A stretch of 41,933 bases of DNA from Tsukamurella spumae (GCF_012396015.1 NZ_JAAXOQ010000035.1:1-41933); one strand, 5' to 3'. Positions 26,136 through 34,466 are shown, counted from the stretch's first letter. Notes: a model not told the origin generated them from the letters alone. Translations and numbers: made by a program.

Positions 26136-26621
26136 GTGCTCACAGAGATCGCGGGAATTCCCAGTCATCCACTGTTGGTCCACGGCGCCGTGGTCCTGCT
26201 TCCCCTGGCCGCCCTCGCGCTGCTCCTCGCCGCGTGGTGGCCCGCCGCCCGTGCCCGGCTGGGCGTCGGTCTGCCGGTGTTCGCGCTGGTCGCGGCCGGG
26301 GCTTGCTACCTCGCCAAGGAATCGGGCGAGAAACTGGAGAAGCGACCCTCGATGGAGGGGATGCGCTCGCAGATCCATGAGCACTCCACACAGGGCACCG
26401 CGACCTTCCTGTGGTCGCTGGGCCTGCTCGTGGTCGCGGTGCTGGTGTGGGCCGGATCGAGCCCGGCGGTCGCCGCACGGTTCTCGGGGGCGACGGTGCT
26501 GTCCTCCCGCGTCGGAGCGCCCGTGCTCGGCGTGCTCTCGACGCTGGCGGTGGCCGCGTGCATCTGGGGCGTGATCGCCGCCGGACACTCCGGCGCGACC
26601 ATGGTCTGGGCGGGCGTGTAG
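26136..26621 (+). CDS. DUF2231 membrane protein
   Basis: A 161-residue protein with four hydrophobic segments (about 13-36, 44-60, 90-107, 128-150). HPLLVHGAVVLLPLA near the N-terminus and AAGHSGATMVW near the end are the DUF2231 signatures; the conserved histidines suggest haem or metal binding. GTG 26136 gives family length. It lies back-to-back with the Rieske lipoprotein gene, 26 bp apart, suggesting a shared electron-transfer role (inference). Confidence 0.82.
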   Translation: MLTEIAGIPSHPLLVHGAVVLLPLAALALLLAAWWPAARARLGVGLPVFALVAAGACYLAKESGEKLEKRPSMEGMRSQIHEHSTQGTATFLWSLGLLVVAVLVWAGSSPAVAARFSGATVLSSRVGAPVLGVLSTLAVAACIWGVIAAGHSGATMVWAGV

Positions 26622-26633
26622 CCGCCCGGACCG

Positions 26634-27152
26634 TCAGATCGCGCCGGCCTCGCGCGCGTGCGCCTTGGTCAGCTCGACATAGGCGCCGCCGTTCGCGCTG
26701 ATGCCCGCACGCTCCGCATCGCTGAGCTCCCGTCGGACCTTCGCGGGGACGCCCGCGACCATGGAGCCGGGCGGGACTTCCATGCCCTGTGGGACGAGCG
26801 CATTGGCGGCGATGAGGCTGCCCGCACCGATCACCGCGCCGTTGAGCACGGTCGCGCCCATGCCGACGAGTACGTCATCGCCGACGGTGCAGCCGTGCAG
26901 AACCGCGTTGTGGCCGATCGAGACCCGCTCGCCGACGGTGAGCGGCAGGCCCGGGTCGGCGTGCATGATGACGCCGTCCTGCACGTTGCTGTCCCGTCCC
27001 ACCGAGATCGTGGCCATGTCGCCCCGGATCACCGCGCTGTAGAACACCCCCACGCCGTCGGCGAGCTCGACGTCACCGATCACCGTGGCGGAGTCCGCGA
27101 CCCACGCGGACTCGGCGATGCGGGGCGAGAGCTGTCCGAAGCGAGCGATCAC
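26634..27152 (-). CDS. Gamma-carbonic anhydrase family hexapeptide-repeat protein
   Basis: A 172-residue left-handed beta-helix protein with repeated hexapeptides. The gamma-class zinc histidines are H64 in VIMHAD, H81 and H86 in GHNAVLHGC. It may hydrate CO2, but many homologues (YrdA/PaaY type) show no measured activity. Start GTG 27152 has AGGAGG seven bases upstream. Ten bases separate it from the upstream VIT gene, so they are probably co-transcribed. Confidence 0.9.
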   Translation of the reverse strand: MIARFGQLSPRIAESAWVADSATVIGDVELADGVGVFYSAVIRGDMATISVGRDSNVQDGVIMHADPGLPLTVGERVSIGHNAVLHGCTVGDDVLVGMGATVLNGAVIGAGSLIAANALVPQGMEVPPGSMVAGVPAKVRRELSDAERAGISANGGAYVELTKAHAREAGAI

Positions 27153-27162
27153 GATGGGCCTC

Positions 27163-27885
27163 CTAGGCGATTCCGCTGGTGCCGAGGAGCTTACCCACGG
27201 CGTAGGTCACGGCCATGGCGATGAGCCCGCCGATCACCACCCGGGCGGTCGCGCGGCGCACATCGGCGTCGCCGAGGCGCGCGGAGACGTATCCGGTGAG
27301 CGCGAGGCCGACGAGGACCGCGAGCACGATCGCGAGGATGCGCTGCGCGTGGACCAGCGAGGCCAGGATGGGGATCGCGGCACCCAGGCTGAACGAGATC
27401 GCGGACGAGACCGCCGCCGCGATCGGGCTGGTCAGGTTGTCCTCGTCGATGCCCAGTTCCGCATCGAGGTGCGCCTGCAGCGGGTCGTGCGCGGTCAGCT
27501 CCTCGGCGACGCGGCGCGCGGTGTCCGGCGACAGTCCCTTGGCGCGGTAGATCCCCTCGAGTTCGGCGAGCTCGTCGTCGGGCATCTCGCGCAGTTCCGC
27601 GCGTTCCTTGGCGATGAGCGCCACCTCGGTGTCGCGCTGCGTGCTCACGGACACGTACTCGCCCAGCGCCATCGAGACGGCGCCGGCGGTGAGCCCCGCG
27701 ATGCCCGCGGTGAGGATCGCCGATGAGTCGCCGGTCGCGGCGGCCACGCCGATGACGATGCCCGCGGTCGAGATCAGGCCGTCGTTCGCCCCGAGGACGC
27801 CCGCGCGGAGCCAGTTCAGCCGATCCCCGACCGAGTCGTGGTGCGGTTCGAATTCGTGTGTGCCTTCGCCGATCTGCTCAACCAT
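27163..27885 (-). CDS. VIT1/CCC1 family iron/manganese transporter
   Basis: A 240-residue membrane protein of the VIT/CCC1 family. N-terminal LRAGVLGANDGLISTAGIVIGV, then GLTAGAVSMALGEYVSVSTQRD with the conserved metal-path Met/Glu, an acidic cytoplasmic segment (about 88-145) and three further helices. Members move Fe2+ or Mn2+ out of the cytoplasm. There is no Shine-Dalgarno before ATG 27885; instead TAGACT lies seven bases upstream, the pattern of leaderless actinobacterial genes. Confidence 0.9.
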   Translation of the reverse strand: MVEQIGEGTHEFEPHHDSVGDRLNWLRAGVLGANDGLISTAGIVIGVAAATGDSSAILTAGIAGLTAGAVSMALGEYVSVSTQRDTEVALIAKERAELREMPDDELAELEGIYRAKGLSPDTARRVAEELTAHDPLQAHLDAELGIDEDNLTSPIAAAVSSAISFSLGAAIPILASLVHAQRILAIVLAVLVGLALTGYVSARLGDADVRRATARVVIGGLIAMAVTYAVGKLLGTSGIA

Positions 27886-27892
27886 GAGAAAG

Positions 27893-27898
27893 AGTCTA
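27893..27898 (-). promoter_or_regulatory. Possible -10 box for leaderless VIT1 mRNA
   Basis: On the minus strand TAGACT is followed by seven bases and ATG 27885, with no ribosome-binding site. On the plus strand TACGTT lies six bases before ATG 27913 of the alcohol dehydrogenase. The whole divergent gap is 27 bp. Confidence 0.45.
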
Positions 27899-27912
27899 GG
27901 TACGTTCGAGGG

Positions 27913-29070
27913 ATGACTGCAGCGCAGATAGGCCTTCCCCGCCGGCTCGTCGTCGGAGGGGGTGCCCTCGCCGAATCCGGCGCTCTGGTCCGGGACCTCG
28001 GATTCGCGCGGCCCGTGGTGGTGACGGACGCCTTCCTGGCCGGTCAGGGCACCGTCGGGCGGTTGGTGTCCGCACTCACGGACGCGGGATGCGCGGTGGC
28101 GGTCTTCGACGGGACGGTGCCGGACCCGACGACCGAGTCACTCGAACCCGGCCTCGCCGTGGTCCGGGAGCACGACGCCGACTGCGTGATCGGCCTGGGC
28201 GGCGGCAGTCCGCTCGACACCGCGAAGGCGCTCGCCGTGCTCGCCGTCGGCGGCGGCGCGATGCGGGACTACAAGGCGCCCACGGTCACCGTCGGACCCG
28301 CCCTGCCGGTGATCGCGATCCCGACGACCGCCGGAAGTGGCAGCGAGGCCACCCAGTTCAGCATCATCACCGACGGCGCGACGGACGAGAAGATGCTGTG
28401 CCCCGGCCCGGCCTTCCTGCCGATCGCCGCGATCGTCGACTACGAGCTCACGCTGTCGATGCCCGCGCGCCTCACCGCCGACACCGGCGTGGACGCCCTC
28501 ACTCACGCGATCGAGGCGTACGTCAGCCGCAGGGCCAATCCGTTCGCCGACGGCTTCGCCCTCACCGCGATCTCGACGATCTCGAGGAACATCCGGGCCG
28601 TGTACGCCGACGGTGCCGACCGCGCCACGCGCGAGGCCATGATGCTCGCGGCCACCCAGGCGGGCGTCGCATTCTCCAACAGCTCGGTTGCGCTGGTGCA
28701 CGGCATGAGCAGGCCGATCGGCGCGCATTTCCATGTGGCGCACGGACTCTCGAACGCGATGCTGCTGCCCGCGGTGATGCGCTTCTCCGTCGGATCGGCG
28801 CCGTCGCGCTATGCGGACTGCGCCCGCGCCTACGGCCTGTCCGGCGACTCCGACGAAGCGCTCGCGCGCGCCCTCGTCGGGGCCGTCGAGCAGCTCTGCA
28901 CCGACCTCGCGGTGCCCACGCCGCGCGAGTACGGCATCGATCGGGCGCGGTGGGACGACCTGACGCCCCTCATGGCCGAGCAGGCCCTGGCGTCGGGCTC
29001 CCCGGACAACAACCCGCGGGTGCCCGACGCCGCCGAGATCGCCGCGCTCTACGGCGAGGTCTTCGGCTAA
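27913..29070 (+). CDS. Iron-containing alcohol dehydrogenase
   Basis: A 385-residue type III alcohol dehydrogenase. NAD binding is GLGGGSPLDTAKA (about 94-106); the metal ligands are D194 and H198 in TGVDALTHAIEAY, H263 in VALVHGMSRPIG and H277 in HFHVAHG. The substrate is not predictable. An open frame from 27838 overlaps the VIT gene; ATG 27913 is chosen from family length. GAGGG sits immediately before it, too close for an ordinary ribosome site. Confidence 0.92.
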   Translation: MTAAQIGLPRRLVVGGGALAESGALVRDLGFARPVVVTDAFLAGQGTVGRLVSALTDAGCAVAVFDGTVPDPTTESLEPGLAVVREHDADCVIGLGGGSPLDTAKALAVLAVGGGAMRDYKAPTVTVGPALPVIAIPTTAGSGSEATQFSIITDGATDEKMLCPGPAFLPIAAIVDYELTLSMPARLTADTGVDALTHAIEAYVSRRANPFADGFALTAISTISRNIRAVYADGADRATREAMMLAATQAGVAFSNSSVALVHGMSRPIGAHFHVAHGLSNAMLLPAVMRFSVGSAPSRYADCARAYGLSGDSDEALARALVGAVEQLCTDLAVPTPREYGIDRARWDDLTPLMAEQALASGSPDNNPRVPDAAEIAALYGEVFG

Positions 29071-30572
29071 GCGGCGTCGCGGACCTCAGGAGTCGCAGCG
29101 GATTCCGCCGGCTCGACGGTGGTCGTGCGCGCCTGGTCGGTCCCCGACGGTGCCGCGCCGGCCTCGGACGCCGGGGTGACCGGAGGGTCGACCGGATCGA
29201 CCGGGGCGGGCTCGTTGACCGTCGACCGCGTGGGCTGCTCGTCCGAGGTCCCGGTCACCGGCTCGTCCCGCTGATCGTTCTCGACCTCGGTCTGCGCGGG
29301 CAGCGGTTCGGACTTCACCGGCTCCTGCTTGGCGGCCGCGGAAACCACCGGCTCCTGCGCGGGCGCGGGCGCCACCGGCTTCTGCACGGACGACGGGAGC
29401 ACTGTCGAGCCGCTTCCCGCGCCCCCCTGATCGAGCATCGTGGTCAGCGGGATCGTGCCGGGAGTGTCGATGGCGTGTCGCGCCGTCCGCGGGCCCGACG
29501 GGTCCGCCGTCACCGTCGGCGGGGTGGGCACGGCGGCGATCAGGTCGGCCAGCAGAGCCGGGCGCGTGAGCGGGCCCGGGGCGCCCGGCTCGGGGACGGG
29601 CATCGACCGGTTGAGGAAGGCGTCGAAGGACATCGGCACCTTGATCCCGTTCTCGCGGAGCAGACGTCCCCAGGGGTTCTGCCCGGTATCGATGACGACC
29701 CACGTCGTGCCGTCCTCGACCCAGGTCTTCTTGACCGTGCCGTCCTCGTAGGTGTCGATCGTCCCGGGGTGCCCGTTGATCGTGGTGGGGACGGAGGACT
29801 TCGGCTTCTCGCCGCTGGCACCCGGGGTGTACGCCACACCGGTCGTGGGGGAGTACTTGCCGATCTTCGCGGCGGTGTAGTCCTTGCCGTGCAGGTCGAA
29901 GCCCGGGAGGAAGTAGAACGCGGCGGTGATCGGATTCGTCCCGAGCCCGCAGATGGAATCTCCCTTGATGCAGATGCTCGTGACCTCGGCGCCGGAACTC
30001 GCCGGCCCCTGCTTGACGGGGCCGTTGCGGAGGCCGGGAATGAAGGGCGGCACCAGGTTCCAGATGCCGGAGTTGACGAAGCTGGGGCCGCCGTGCTCGA
30101 CGACCGTCAGGGACCCGTCGGTGGCCTTCTTCGGTCCGGCCTTGACCAGGGCGATGCCCACGACGTCCGTGCCGAGCGAGAGCGCGTACACCGTGACGTC
30201 TCCACCGTCGGCTCGCCCGTCGGCGATCGCCTTCGCAGTGGTCGTTGAACCCTTGTCGACGGATCCTGCATACGTGTCCCGACCGGCCAGGCTCAGCGAC
30301 GGCAGCCCGGGAAAGCCCACGCCGACATCGGCGGGGTAGCTGATCAGGACAGGATTCGCGGTACCGGTATAGGAACCGCGGATCCTGTCCCATTCGACCT
30401 GACTGGTGGGGTCACTGTTCCCACCCACAACGATCAGCGTGTTCGCGACGGCATTGAACAACGCCGCCGGGGCGGGGCCGGTCAGGACGAGTGCACCGAC
30501 GAGTCCGGCTCCCGCAGCACCGAGAGCCATGGGCTTCGCTGCGGGGCGCCTGTGTCTGGACGCCATGATCAT
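29067..30572 (-). CDS. Secreted PE-PPE-domain (cutinase-like hydrolase) protein
   Basis: A 501-residue protein. A signal-like hydrophobic segment (15-37, ending PAPAALF) precedes a PE-PPE domain (about 45-290): TLIVVGGNSDPT, VLISYPADVGVGFPGLPS, VYALSLGTDV with the nucleophile serine in the xSxG elbow. From about 370 the sequence becomes a low-complexity Pro/Glu/Ala/Thr tail of about 130 residues, probably disordered. There is no PE or PPE N-terminal module. Such domains are esterases of the alpha/beta fold, possibly acting on cell-envelope lipids. ATG 30566 is an alternative start. The last four bases overlap the end of the convergent alcohol dehydrogenase. Confidence 0.85.
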   Translation of the reverse strand: MIMASRHRRPAAKPMALGAAGAGLVGALVLTGPAPAALFNAVANTLIVVGGNSDPTSQVEWDRIRGSYTGTANPVLISYPADVGVGFPGLPSLSLAGRDTYAGSVDKGSTTTAKAIADGRADGGDVTVYALSLGTDVVGIALVKAGPKKATDGSLTVVEHGGPSFVNSGIWNLVPPFIPGLRNGPVKQGPASSGAEVTSICIKGDSICGLGTNPITAAFYFLPGFDLHGKDYTAAKIGKYSPTTGVAYTPGASGEKPKSSVPTTINGHPGTIDTYEDGTVKKTWVEDGTTWVVIDTGQNPWGRLLRENGIKVPMSFDAFLNRSMPVPEPGAPGPLTRPALLADLIAAVPTPPTVTADPSGPRTARHAIDTPGTIPLTTMLDQGGAGSGSTVLPSSVQKPVAPAPAQEPVVSAAAKQEPVKSEPLPAQTEVENDQRDEPVTGTSDEQPTRSTVNEPAPVDPVDPPVTPASEAGAAPSGTDQARTTTVEPAESAATPEVRDAA

Positions 30573-30688
30573 TCACTTTCATCAAGTAACAAGTACTGAG
30601 GTGTACCACTACGTGATGATTGTGCACGTTTTCTGACGCGACAGGAAACATTTCGCCCCGACCGGGCCGAGAATTTCCTCCGATCGGA

Positions 30689-31318
30689 CTACAGGAGCTT
30701 CTCCATGCGCGCGATCTCGGCCTGCTGACCGGCCTTGATGGCCTCGGCGATCTTCCGGCTCTCGGGGTTCACTCCGTTCGCGATCTCGGCGTCGGCCATC
30801 GTGATCGCACCCTTGTGGTGGGCGATCATCATCGTCAGCCACTCCCGGTCGAAGGCGGCACCGCGGAGGCTGCCCAGCTTCTGCATCTGGTCGGCGGTCA
30901 TCATCCCGCCCATGGCGTGCTCCATGGACGTGCTCGGCGCGGGCTTGCCCCACTCGGCGAGCAGGCGGGTGAAGGCGTCCATCTCGGGTTGCTGCGCCTG
31001 CTGAATCTCGGCCGCGAGCGCGACGACCTCGGGTCGTGCACCCTTGCCGTCGACCATCTTGGCCATGTCGACGGCCTGGGCGTGATGCGGGTACATCATC
31101 GTCGCGAACTCGACATCGGAGTCGTTGAAGGTGGCGTTCACCGGGGCGCTCGACGATGCGGGCCCGCCGCCATGGCCGGCGTGAGCCGCGGCGCCCGCCT
31201 GGCCCGAGCTCGTCGCGGCACTGCCCGACGACGTGTCGGTGCCGCACGCGGCGAGGAGGGTGGCGCCGGCGGCGACCGCGGACAGGACGGTGGCGATACG
31301 AATGCGGTTGGTGGTCAT
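30689..31318 (-). CDS. DUF305 lipoprotein, probably copper-related
   Basis: A 209-residue DUF305 protein. The signal segment ATVLSAVAAGATLLAAC ends in a lipobox (C25), followed by a Ser/Ala/Gly-His linker with HAGHGGG. Two ferritin-like repeats follow, carrying MMYPHHAQAVDMA and MMIAHHKGAITMA, plus MEHAMGGMM: Met/His-rich sites suited to copper. Related CopM proteins bind copper outside the membrane. Start ATG 31318 follows GAGGAA; the frame to 31540 is shadow. Same strand as the LpqS-like gene 79 bp upstream, so one transcript is likely. Confidence 0.9.
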   Translation of the reverse strand: MTTNRIRIATVLSAVAAGATLLAACGTDTSSGSAATSSGQAGAAAHAGHGGGPASSSAPVNATFNDSDVEFATMMYPHHAQAVDMAKMVDGKGARPEVVALAAEIQQAQQPEMDAFTRLLAEWGKPAPSTSMEHAMGGMMTADQMQKLGSLRGAAFDREWLTMMIAHHKGAITMADAEIANGVNPESRKIAEAIKAGQQAEIARMEKLL

Positions 31319-31397
31319 GGTGATTCCTCGAATCTGCTCGTGCTGGTGTTGATGGGTCGCGTGATCGCGCCGCGACGGGGCCGCGCGCGGGCGTCCA

Positions 31398-31805
31398 TCA
31401 GACGCGGAGCAGGCAGAGTTGTGAGAGGTCGAGAACCGTCCACGGCGGGGGACCGCGCGCAACGGCGGCACGGTCCACCGGACCGGTGTCGAGCGCACCG
31501 TCGAACAGGGGGAGTACCGCGACGAGGGACGGCGCCCCAAGGGCCTTGTGCGCGACGACGACGCCGGCGCATTCGTGCGCGTGGTGATCGTGCACGGCGT
31601 CGACGGTCTGCTTCCCGACCGCCGGGTGATGGTCGGACGGTCCCGCGAGAACGTCGACTTCAGCGGGACCGTGCGACGAGCCGTGCGCCATGCCCGGCAT
31701 CGCCGCCGGGCCGAGCGAGGTCATGCCGTGATGCATGAGAAGGACCGCGAAGCCGAGCACCACGGCGAAGGCCATCGCCGCCGTCCCGGTCCGCATCGTC
31801 CGCAC
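31398..31805 (-). CDS. DUF6153 / LpqS-like small secreted protein
   Basis: A 135-residue protein with one N-terminal hydrophobic helix (AMAFAVVLGFAVLLMHHGMTS), then a His/Met-rich region (HGMTSLGPAAMPGMAHGSSH, VHDHHAHECAGVVV). The tail ARGPPPWTVLDLSQLCLLRV resembles what I recall of the C-terminus of mycobacterial LpqS, a copper-responsive protein. DUF6153 and DUF305 genes are often neighbours. The start is GTG 31805; TATGCT lies six bases upstream with no ribosome site, suggesting a leaderless message. A RicR-type palindrome overlaps that box. Confidence 0.75.
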   Translation of the reverse strand: MRTMRTGTAAMAFAVVLGFAVLLMHHGMTSLGPAAMPGMAHGSSHGPAEVDVLAGPSDHHPAVGKQTVDAVHDHHAHECAGVVVAHKALGAPSLVAVLPLFDGALDTGPVDRAAVARGPPPWTVLDLSQLCLLRV

Positions 31806-31815
31806 GCTGGCAGCA

Positions 31816-31830
31816 TACCCCAGAGGGGTA
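31816..31830. promoter_or_regulatory. RicR/CsoR-type copper box
   Basis: TACCCCAGAGGGGTA, fitting the TACCC-N5-GGGTA palindrome of the mycobacterial copper regulator RicR. It overlaps by two bases a minus-strand -10 (TATGCT, 31817-31812) that lies six bases before the GTG of the LpqS-like gene. Repressor occupancy would block the promoter; release by Cu(I) is the expected behaviour. No regulator gene of this type is in the window. Confidence 0.7.
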
Positions 31831-31840
31831 CGGGTACGGC

Positions 31841-32527
31841 TCAGCGTTGGCGGAGCCGTACCTCAGCGAGCAGTTCGCGCGCCGCGGCCCGGGCCGCGGG
31901 CGCGTCCCCAGCGGCGACCGCATCGATGACCGCGATGTGCGCGCACTCGTACGAGGTCGCGGCGCCCACGTGGAACTCCTGCAGATGCTCCTGGAGTATC
32001 GGCACGAGGGAGTCGTAGAACTCGAGATAGATCGCGTTGTGGCTGGCTGCGACCACACCGCGGTGCATCGCGAGGTCGGCGACGATCGCCGACCGCTCCG
32101 CGCCCGGGTCCACTTGATCGGGCGCCCACAGGCGGTTGCGCTCCTCGAGCAGTCGGCGCAACTCGACCACGTCGTCCTCATCACGGCGTTCCGCCGCCAA
32201 GCCGGCGGCGGTCACCTCGAGCGCCTCGCGAAGCTCGATCAGATCCGTGTCGCGCGCGGCGGAGAAGTAGTCACCGAGCGTCGAGGTGGCGCAGGCCGAC
32301 AGCACGTAGGTGCCCGAACCCTGACGCCGCTCCAGCATCCCGGCGTGAACCAGCGCCTGGACGGCCTCCCTCACGGTGTTACGCGCAGTGCCCGTGAGCT
32401 CGCGCAGTTCGGTCTCGGTGGGTATGCGACCGCCCACGGGCCACCGTCCGCTGGCGATCTCGCCACGGAGCTGTTCTGTGACCTGGGCTATCAAGGTCTG
32501 CCTACGTACCGGTTGCATCACAGTCAT
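31841..32527 (-). CDS. FadR-subfamily GntR regulator
   Basis: A 228-residue protein. Winged helix: IAQVTEQLRGEIASGRWPVG, IPTETELRELTGTARNTVREA, MLERRQGSGTYV; then a helical FCD ligand domain with LREALEVTAAGLAAERR, DLAMHRGVVAASHN and a terminal DAVAAGDAPAARAAA segment. Start choices are ATG 32569, 32527 and 32518; I favour 32527 because the region further upstream holds the promoter and operator of the divergent MFS gene. Probably controls that transporter; the ligand is unknown. Confidence 0.87.
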   Translation of the reverse strand: MTVMQPVRRQTLIAQVTEQLRGEIASGRWPVGGRIPTETELRELTGTARNTVREAVQALVHAGMLERRQGSGTYVLSACATSTLGDYFSAARDTDLIELREALEVTAAGLAAERRDEDDVVELRRLLEERNRLWAPDQVDPGAERSAIVADLAMHRGVVAASHNAIYLEFYDSLVPILQEHLQEFHVGAATSYECAHIAVIDAVAAGDAPAARAAARELLAEVRLRQR

Positions 32528-32547
32528 CCTATCCGCCGATTGCCGCC

Positions 32548-32577
32548 TTGCCGATATAGGTCCATTCATCCTATGAT
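32548..32577 (+). promoter_or_regulatory. Promoter and candidate operator of the MFS gene
   Basis: -35 TTGCCG (32548-32553), 18-bp spacer, -10 TATGAT (32572-32577). An inverted repeat ATAGG-N9-CCTAT (32556-32574) occupies the spacer, where the GntR protein could block transcription. TCATCCTAT also occurs at 32524-32532. Confidence 0.55.
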
Positions 32578-32600
32578 TTCAAGGACCACAAGGAGGGCGA

Positions 32601-33839
32601 ATGACCAGCATCGCGACCGAGGCTCAGGACGCCGAGCACAACACGGTGCGATCCGTGCAGCAGGGGCGGATCCTCGTACTGCTTGCGATCATCCTGTTCG
32701 CAACAACGCTCCGCACCGCAGTCACGTCGTTGACACCGTTGCTCACGCAGATCAGCGAGGACCTGCATTTCGGCGCGTCGATCATCGGCGTCTTCGGCAT
32801 GCTTCCCACCGCGATGTTCGCGGCGGCGGGGATCGTGACCCCGTTCCTCACCAGCCGGATCGGCCTCGAGCGAACCACCCTGGTGGCCGTGACGGCGACT
32901 GCGATCGGCATCGGTGTGCGGTCCATGATGGGCGGCACGCTCGGGCTGCTGCTGTTCTCGTGCCTCGCCCTGATCGGCATGGGCGTCGGCAATGTCGTCC
33001 TGCCGCCGCTGGTCAAGCGCTACTTCTCCGACAAGGTCGCCGCGCTGAGCACTGCGTACCTCACCTGCGTCCAGCTCGGCACGATGGTGCCCGCGCTGAC
33101 CGCCGTCCCGGTCGCGGACGCCCACGGCTGGCGCGTCTCACTCGCGATCTGGGCGATCATCCCGATCGCGGCATTCCTGCCCTGGCTGGGTATCGTCCTC
33201 GCGCGCCGGGGCCACGACGTCCAGGACGTCACCGCGGAGCCGACCGATCGGCCCAGCGGCCGGATCTGGCGTTCGCCGCTGGCCTGGGGGGCGGCCGCGA
33301 TGTTCGGCATGACCTCGCTGAACACCTACGCGATGTTCACGTGGATCCCGACGATCCTCTCGGACGCGGGCGGCAGCGCCGCTCTCGGCGGCAACATGGT
33401 CGCGCTGTTCTCGGGCGTCGGCTTCGTGGCGACCCTGGTGACCCCCGGCCTGTGCATCCGGATGAAGAACCCGTTCCCGCTGGTGATCGTGTTCATCGGC
33501 TGCTTCGTCGTGGGCTACCTCGGCCTGCTCTTCGCGCCGATGACACTGACCTGGTTGTGGGTGGTCGCGGCCGGCCTCGGCCCCACCACCTTCCCCATGG
33601 CCCTGACCCTGGTGAACCTGCGGACTCGCACCGGAGCCGGATCGGCGTCGCTGTCGGGATTCATGCAGGGGGTGGGCTACCTCGCCGCGTGCGTCGGCCC
33701 GCTCGGCTTCGGCCTGCTGCACGAGGCGACGCACGGCTGGACGGCGCCCTTCCTGCTGCTGGCCGCCTGCCTCGTGGTGCTCGGCGTCGGCGGTTACCAG
33801 GCGTGCAAGCCGCGCATGCTCGAGGACACCTGGAACTGA
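32601..33839 (+). CDS. CynX/NimT-type MFS transporter
   Basis: A 412-residue protein with about 12 hydrophobic helices. RILVLLAIILFATTLRTAVTSLTPLL with the TLRTAVTSLTP pattern, GNVVLPPLVKRYF, and GAGSASLSGFMQGVGYLAA are typical of the cyanate permease/NimT subgroup of the major facilitator superfamily. Substrates in this subgroup include cyanate and 2-nitroimidazole; here it is unknown. Start ATG 32601 has AGGAGGG at 32591-32597. Divergent from a GntR regulator. It converges on VKOR with a one-base gap. Confidence 0.9.
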   Translation: MTSIATEAQDAEHNTVRSVQQGRILVLLAIILFATTLRTAVTSLTPLLTQISEDLHFGASIIGVFGMLPTAMFAAAGIVTPFLTSRIGLERTTLVAVTATAIGIGVRSMMGGTLGLLLFSCLALIGMGVGNVVLPPLVKRYFSDKVAALSTAYLTCVQLGTMVPALTAVPVADAHGWRVSLAIWAIIPIAAFLPWLGIVLARRGHDVQDVTAEPTDRPSGRIWRSPLAWGAAAMFGMTSLNTYAMFTWIPTILSDAGGSAALGGNMVALFSGVGFVATLVTPGLCIRMKNPFPLVIVFIGCFVVGYLGLLFAPMTLTWLWVVAAGLGPTTFPMALTLVNLRTRTGAGSASLSGFMQGVGYLAACVGPLGFGLLHEATHGWTAPFLLLAACLVVLGVGGYQACKPRMLEDTWN

Positions 33840-33840
33840 G

Positions 33841-34407
33841 CTAGAACTTCGTGCTCCAGTAGTCCCAGAACTGCACGCCGATCAGGGTGAGCACGACGAT
33901 ATACCAGAGCAGTACGAGGGCGGCGAGTCCCTGCTTGACGGACTGCGTCGCCCTCGGCCCCAGGGCGGCCGCGACCGAGGTCGCGAGCACGATCGGCATG
34001 ATCGACCAGACGAGCATGCACCACAGGCACAGCGCGTGGATCCTGAACAGGCTCGAGTAGATCAGGAACACGATCAGCGCGATGCCCGCGGTGGAGCCGA
34101 GCGCGAGCCCGGCCCAGAACCAGCGGGGGAGTGCCACACCGCCGAGCGCGAGGACACCGGCCACGATCACCACCGAGAACGCCGCGATGCCGATCAGCGG
34201 GTTCGGGAATCCGAACAGCGAGCCCTGCCACGACTGCATCACCGACCCACAGGAGATCGTCGGGTCGATGCTGCACCCGGGCTTGAAGTTCGGGTCCTGC
34301 AGGATCTTGATCTTGTCGATCGCCAGGGTCACCGAGGCCAGCAGGCCCAGCGCTCCGGTGACGAGCAGCAGGATTCCGGTGGTGCGACGGTTCTCAGTGG
34401 TAGCCAC
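33841..34407 (-). CDS. Vitamin K epoxide reductase (VKOR) family protein
   Basis: A 188-residue membrane protein with four to five helices. The loop cysteines C45 and C53 (GCSIDPTISCGSV) and the active-site CxxC C127-L-W-C130 are present, as are conserved Trp/Ser positions. Bacterial VKOR reoxidises DsbA-like proteins and so drives disulfide formation outside the membrane. Start is GTG 34407. No DsbA gene is adjacent. Confidence 0.92.
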   Translation of the reverse strand: MATTENRRTTGILLLVTGALGLLASVTLAIDKIKILQDPNFKPGCSIDPTISCGSVMQSWQGSLFGFPNPLIGIAAFSVVIVAGVLALGGVALPRWFWAGLALGSTAGIALIVFLIYSSLFRIHALCLWCMLVWSIMPIVLATSVAAALGPRATQSVKQGLAALVLLWYIVVLTLIGVQFWDYWSTKF

Positions 34408-34466
34408 GCACCGATCGTATGCGAACCCGCTGAGCGGTCGCTGTCAGCGGACCGTCGAACCGGACC

